Below the pieces are notes generated by a model. That model was not told where the DNA came from, did not search any database, and saw only the letters and a list, made by a program, of their open reading frames with translations. DNA of 8,506 nt from an uncultured Gammaproteobacteria bacterium (GTDB lineage: Bacteria > Pseudomonadota > Gammaproteobacteria > Pseudomonadales > Pseudohongiellaceae). Of the stretch, positions 6,069-8,506 are shown piece after piece (the stretch's first letter is position 1; every line of letters begins with the position of its first letter). Location of the stretch: positions 1 through 8,506 of the forward strand of contig CALEJT010000082.1 of NCBI GenBank assembly GCA_937898685.1. Direction: 5' to 3'. The translations under genes were made by a program, and so were the position numbers.

Positions 6069-6281
6069 TGCGCACTTCCCCAGCCACGCGGCAGGGCCGC
6101 GGGCCGCGCCGCTGCGCGTGACACGATGCGCCGCCGGCGCTTGCCTTCGTCCCACCCATCAACTGCTCAGCTCGGCCCGTGCATCAGCGCCATCGGCGGT
6201 AGCCACGGCCTCCTCGCAATGCAGCGGGGCGCGGAATCTGTTAGTTTCGCGCCCCAGTTTTGCGTATACGAGGATCCCTTG
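6069..6281. other. Intergenic leader with GC-rich imperfect hairpin
   Basis: These 213 bases separate the WYL regulator from the cyclophilin gene. Around 6084-6119 a very GC-rich imperfect inverted repeat starts ACGCGGCAGGGC and ends CGCCGCTGCGCGT. It could fold into a bulged stem and end transcription of the regulator, but it has no T-run. An in-frame upward extension of the cyclophilin frame to 6126 exists but is Arg/Ser-rich and lacks support. No clear promoter boxes are seen. Confidence 0.35.
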
Positions 6282-6977
6282 ATGTTGCGACTCCGTCCGA
6301 CACTGTTGCTCATCCCCCTATTTGCCCTGGCGGCCTGTTCGCCCGACACGCCGAGCGGCGACAACGCCGGCGCCATCGCGGCGGCGGAACAGAACCAGCC
6401 GCTGGAACACACGTTGGTACCCCTGCCGGGCAAGGAGTCCGAGGTGCCGGTGCTCACCGTCAAGCAGACGGTGCTGATGCAGACCGATGCCGGCGATCTC
6501 ACCATCGAGGTCTATCCGCAGGCAGCGCCCAATGCCGCGCAGCGTTTCATCGAGTTGGTCGAGAACGGCTTCTACAACGACACGCCGATTTCGCGCGTGG
6601 TGCCGGGCTTCGTGGCGCAGTTCGGAGTGAACTGGCGCGATGGTTACAACAGCTGGCAGTTCAACACCTTCAACGACGACCCCACGCTGTTCTCGCTCGA
6701 GCGTGGCACCTTGGCCTTCGCCAAGGCCGGCCCCAACTCCAACTCCACGCAGGTGTTCATCAACTACGTGGAGAACAACCGTCTGGCCGAGCCGCAGTAC
6801 AACTTCACCGTGTTCGGCAAGGTGGTGGAGGGCATGGACGTGGTCGATCAGTTCGTCCAGGTCGGTGATCCGGGCATGGGACTCGACCAGGGACGCCTGT
6901 GGAGCGATGGCGCCAACTATCTCGAGTCGCTCGACACCAAGCCCACCATGATCCGTTCGGCGCGCGTGATCGATTGA
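6282..6977 (+). CDS. Lipoprotein peptidyl-prolyl cis-trans isomerase (cyclophilin type)
   Basis: A 231-residue envelope protein. Residues 1-18 are a lipoprotein signal (MLRLRPTLLLIPLFALAA) with lipobox LAAC and Cys19 as the lipidated residue. Ser20 at +2 suggests outer-membrane sorting. Residues 20-62 are a low-complexity linker, and residues 63-231 form a cyclophilin domain. Key residues by comparison with human CypA are Arg105 (Arg55) and Phe110 (Phe60) in ISRVVPGF, Gln113 (Gln63), and Gln157 and Phe159 in AGPNSNSTQVFI. FTVFGKVVEGMDVVD (175-189) is also typical. The usual 'QGGD' after the active-site strand is QFGVN here. It would assist folding of periplasmic proteins at prolyl bonds. The ATG at 6282 is preferred because GAGG lies about 8 bases upstream and a signal peptide starts immediately. 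It is followed after 19 bases by the Nramp gene, so the two are probably co-transcribed. Confidence 0.9.
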   Translation: MLRLRPTLLLIPLFALAACSPDTPSGDNAGAIAAAEQNQPLEHTLVPLPGKESEVPVLTVKQTVLMQTDAGDLTIEVYPQAAPNAAQRFIELVENGFYNDTPISRVVPGFVAQFGVNWRDGYNSWQFNTFNDDPTLFSLERGTLAFAKAGPNSNSTQVFINYVENNRLAEPQYNFTVFGKVVEGMDVVDQFVQVGDPGMGLDQGRLWSDGANYLESLDTKPTMIRSARVID

Positions 6978-7000
6978 TGCGCGCCTTCCGCCCGCGATGA
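6977..7000 (+). other. Seven-codon mini-frame linking cyclophilin and Nramp genes
   Basis: The cyclophilin stop overlaps an ATG (TGATG, 6975-6979) that opens a frame encoding MRAFRPR. Its TGA (6998-7000) overlaps the Nramp start (ATGA, 6997-7000). The Nramp ATG lacks a visible Shine-Dalgarno sequence, so re-initiating ribosomes passing through this chain could provide its translation. This may be chance; no ribosome site belongs to the mini-frame itself. Confidence 0.25.
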
Positions 7001-8226
7001 ACCTGCGCACGCTCTGGCGGAATTGCGGACCCGGCCTGGTGGTGGCAGCCACGGGCCTCGGGGCAGGGGACATCGTCGCTGCCGCCGTCGCCGGTGCCGA
7101 ATATGGCCCGATGCTGATCTGGGCGGCAGTGGTGGGTGGAGTACTGAAGTTCTGCCTCAACGAAGGGGTGGGCCGCTGGCAGCTCGTGACCGGCACCACC
7201 CTGATCGAAGGCTGGATCAACCATCTCCCGCGCTTCGTCAGCATCTATTTTTTCTTCTACCTTCTGCTCTGGAGCTTCATGGTCGCGGCCGCCTTGATGG
7301 CAGCCTGCGGTCTGGCCGCCTATGCGCTCGTACCGGGGTTGTCGGTGACGAGCTGGGGCATCCTGCACGGCCTGGTGGGCTTGCTGATGGTGCTGTTCGG
7401 CAGCTGGTCACTCGTGGAGCGGATGATGAAGTTCTTCATCGCCCTGATGTTCGCCACGGTGTTGTACAGCGCCTTCCGCATCCTGCTGCGTGAACCCGAA
7501 TTGTTCGTACAAGCGCTGCAGCCCGGCTTGCCGGCGGGGAGTCTCGGTTCGGTGCTCGCCATCGTCGGTGGTGTGGGTGGTAGTGTGACGCTACTCAGCT
7601 ACGGTTACTGGATTCGCGAGGCGGGCTGGAAGGGCAGGGACAAGCTGTCCATGATGCATTGGGACCTCGGCGTCGCTTATGGTCTCACCGCGCTCTTCGC
7701 CATCGCGGTGATGTTGGTGGCGGCGGGTGTGCGTCCCGAAGTGGTCTCGGGCAACGGTATGGCACTGTCGTTGGCGGAGCGTTTGGTGCCCTACAGCGGC
7801 GAGATCGGCAAGTGGCTGTTTCTGATCGGCTTCTGGGGTGCGGTGTTCAGTTCGCTGCTCGGGGTGTGGCACGGCGTGCCCTACATGTTCACCAACTTCG
7901 TCGCGCACTACCGCAATCGCCGCAGCGTGCTCGAAAGCGATACCAGCATCATGCATTCGACCCACTACCGCGCCTATCTCTGCGCGATGTGCTTCCTGCC
8001 GATGTTGTTGTTGATTTTTGGTCGACCAGTCTGGATCGTGCAGCTCTACGCCATCACGGGTTCGCTTTTCATGCCGCTGCTCGCCATGCTCCTGCTCCTC
8101 CTCAACGCGCCGCAGCGATGGTTGGCCGAGCATCGCAATCGTCTGGCGATGAATGTGGCCTTGGTGTGTTGTCTGTTGTTCTTTGGTTATCTCTTGATCA
8201 CCCAGCCCTTCAACGGACCGGGGTGA
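6997..8226 (+). CDS. Nramp-family transporter, non-canonical metal site
   Basis: A 409-residue inner-membrane protein with about 11 hydrophobic segments (for example 11-33, 84-110, 122-140, 183-205, 224-246, 273-296 and 345-372). The N-terminus GPGLVVAATG followed by VAGAEYG and LIW aligns with the Nramp TM1 pattern. Canonical Nramps carry DPGN in TM1 and MPH in TM6 for divalent metal binding. Aligned on the AGAxYG anchor, DPGN is replaced by GAGD (residues 22-25). In TM6 the stretch after GGSV reads TLLSYGYW (198-205). So the metal-binding Asp and the Met are both absent, and the substrate may not be Mn2+ or Fe2+. 'VERMMKFF' and 'GVWHGVPYMF' are other conserved-looking segments. It probably shares an operon with the cyclophilin. 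The start has no clear ribosome site. Family secure, substrate open. Confidence 0.85.
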   Translation: MNLRTLWRNCGPGLVVAATGLGAGDIVAAAVAGAEYGPMLIWAAVVGGVLKFCLNEGVGRWQLVTGTTLIEGWINHLPRFVSIYFFFYLLLWSFMVAAALMAACGLAAYALVPGLSVTSWGILHGLVGLLMVLFGSWSLVERMMKFFIALMFATVLYSAFRILLREPELFVQALQPGLPAGSLGSVLAIVGGVGGSVTLLSYGYWIREAGWKGRDKLSMMHWDLGVAYGLTALFAIAVMLVAAGVRPEVVSGNGMALSLAERLVPYSGEIGKWLFLIGFWGAVFSSLLGVWHGVPYMFTNFVAHYRNRRSVLESDTSIMHSTHYRAYLCAMCFLPMLLLIFGRPVWIVQLYAITGSLFMPLLAMLLLLLNAPQRWLAEHRNRLAMNVALVCCLLFFGYLLITQPFNGPG

Positions 8227-8440
8227 GCGCGGAAAACGCGCAAGCCAACAGTTTGGCTTGCGCCCGCGCGAACGGCCTGAGCTCTGCGAAGGCCTGGAGA
8301 GATCTTCGCGCCTAGGTTGCACCGTATTCGAAGAGAGTAAGCCAACAGTTTGGCTTGCGCCCGCGCGAACGGTCCGAGCTCTGCGAGGACCTGGAGAGAT
8401 CTTCGCGCCTAGGTTGCACCGTATTCGAAGAGAGCAAGCC
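8221..8440 (+). repeat. Tandem structured repeat array, two 97-base units
   Basis: The array starts inside the last codon of the Nramp gene with the 18-base block also found at 72-55 on the minus strand. Unit A runs 8242-8338 and unit B 8339-8435. Bases 8436-8440 repeat the start (AAGCC) before similarity fades. The units differ at only five positions. Four of these form two compensatory pairs in hairpin 2, and the fifth is the last base. Each unit holds hairpin 1 (AAGCCAA-CAGT-TTGGCTT), hairpin 2 (arms 8274-8278/8290-8294 and 8371-8375/8387-8391) and a possible hairpin 3 (TCTTCG 8303-8308 with CGAAGA 8329-8334). I see no coding potential. Confidence 0.95.
8238..8263 (+). terminator. Perfect hairpin 12 bases after the Nramp stop
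   Basis: The arms at 8238-8248 and 8253-8263 are perfect 11-bp complements around CAGT. The position right after the stop suits an RNA 3'-end structure. There is no T-run, so intrinsic termination is doubtful. It is hairpin 1 of the repeat family. Confidence 0.4.
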
Positions 8441-8464
8441 CACAAGGGACACCGGCCTCGAACA

Positions 8465-8493
8465 GAAAACCCCTGCATCAACGGTTGGGGTCT
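8465..8493 (-). terminator. Probable minus-strand terminator near right edge
   Basis: On the minus strand ACCCC (8491-8487) pairs with GGGGT (8473-8469). The stem extends by a G-U and an A-U pair, and TTTTC is read at 8469-8465. This would end a minus-strand gene lying to the right of the window. The stem is short and the loop is 13 bases. Confidence 0.4.
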
Positions 8494-8506
8494 GAATCCG
8501 CCGATT

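Noticed and set aside
5352..6155. 267-codon minus-strand frame opposite the WYL regulator
   Set aside because: Shadow frame; the plus strand has a clear HTH-WYL protein with an AGGAGG site.
6126..6281. N-terminal extension of the cyclophilin from ATG 6126
   Set aside because: The extension is Arg/Ser-rich and would bury the lipoprotein signal. The ATG at 6282 has a ribosome site and an immediate signal peptide.
6318..7244. 308-codon minus-strand frame across the cyclophilin and Nramp genes
   Set aside because: It spans two well-supported plus-strand genes and has no domain or ribosome site.
8221..8440. Integron attC-like array (hairpins right after a stop codon, repeated)
   Set aside because: The arms do not carry the RYYYAAC/GTTRRRY core sites, the tandem units contain no cassette genes, and there is no integrase in the window.
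8221..8440. CRISPR array
   Set aside because: The 97-base units are nearly identical throughout, with no variable spacers, and there are no cas genes.

Overview
The window is an ordinary GC-rich bacterial chromosome segment, and the gene content points to a gammaproteobacterium. It encodes exonuclease I (SbcB), a PyrB of the roughly 340-residue type with a C-terminal extension, a cyclophilin lipoprotein and a YafY-type WYL regulator. The genus cannot be read from the sequence. I see no rRNA, tRNA, CRISPR array, transposase, phage gene or integrase. The eight genes are all intact and mostly housekeeping or accessory metabolism.

Layout from left to right. Bases 1-72 are an inverted copy of a structured repeat that begins at the stop codon of a MoaD/ThiS-like beta-grasp protein (67-375, minus). 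Upstream of that gene, in the same operon, is a cytoplasmic Asp-box (BNR) beta-propeller (385-1563, minus). A gene-free 367-base gap (1564-1930) follows, rich in inverted repeats and including a MITE/REP-like palindrome. Then come pyrB (1931-2959, minus) and the divergent sbcB (3124-4575, plus). A convergent gap separates sbcB from a VOC-fold protein (4833-5219, minus). The VOC gene is divergent from a YafY/WYL regulator (5364-6068, plus), with a perfect 11-bp-arm operator-like palindrome between them. Next are a lipoprotein cyclophilin (6282-6977, plus) and a non-canonical Nramp-family transporter (6997-8226, plus), which are probably co-transcribed. From the Nramp stop codon onward (8221-8440) the repeat family reappears as two tandem units of 97 bases plus a short remnant. 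A probable minus-strand terminator follows near the right edge.

The most unusual signal is the repeat family, not a gene. The left-edge copy and the first right-edge copy align without gaps over 72 bases. They start at an identical 18-base block that contains the last glycine codon and the TGA of two unrelated genes. Eight of their nine differences fall in four compensatory base-pair exchanges within two hairpins. The two tandem units differ by two further compensatory exchanges of the same kind plus their last base. Conserved pairing with changing sequence suggests selection for a folded RNA or single-stranded DNA. The copies face in opposite directions at the two ends of the window, each in the sense direction of the gene before it, so they form 3' UTRs and could also support inversion of the segment.

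Gene cooperation that can be inferred: the MoaD-like protein and the propeller are one operon of unknown role. The WYL regulator probably controls the VOC gene, and perhaps itself, through the shared palindrome. PyrB and SbcB only share a divergent promoter region.
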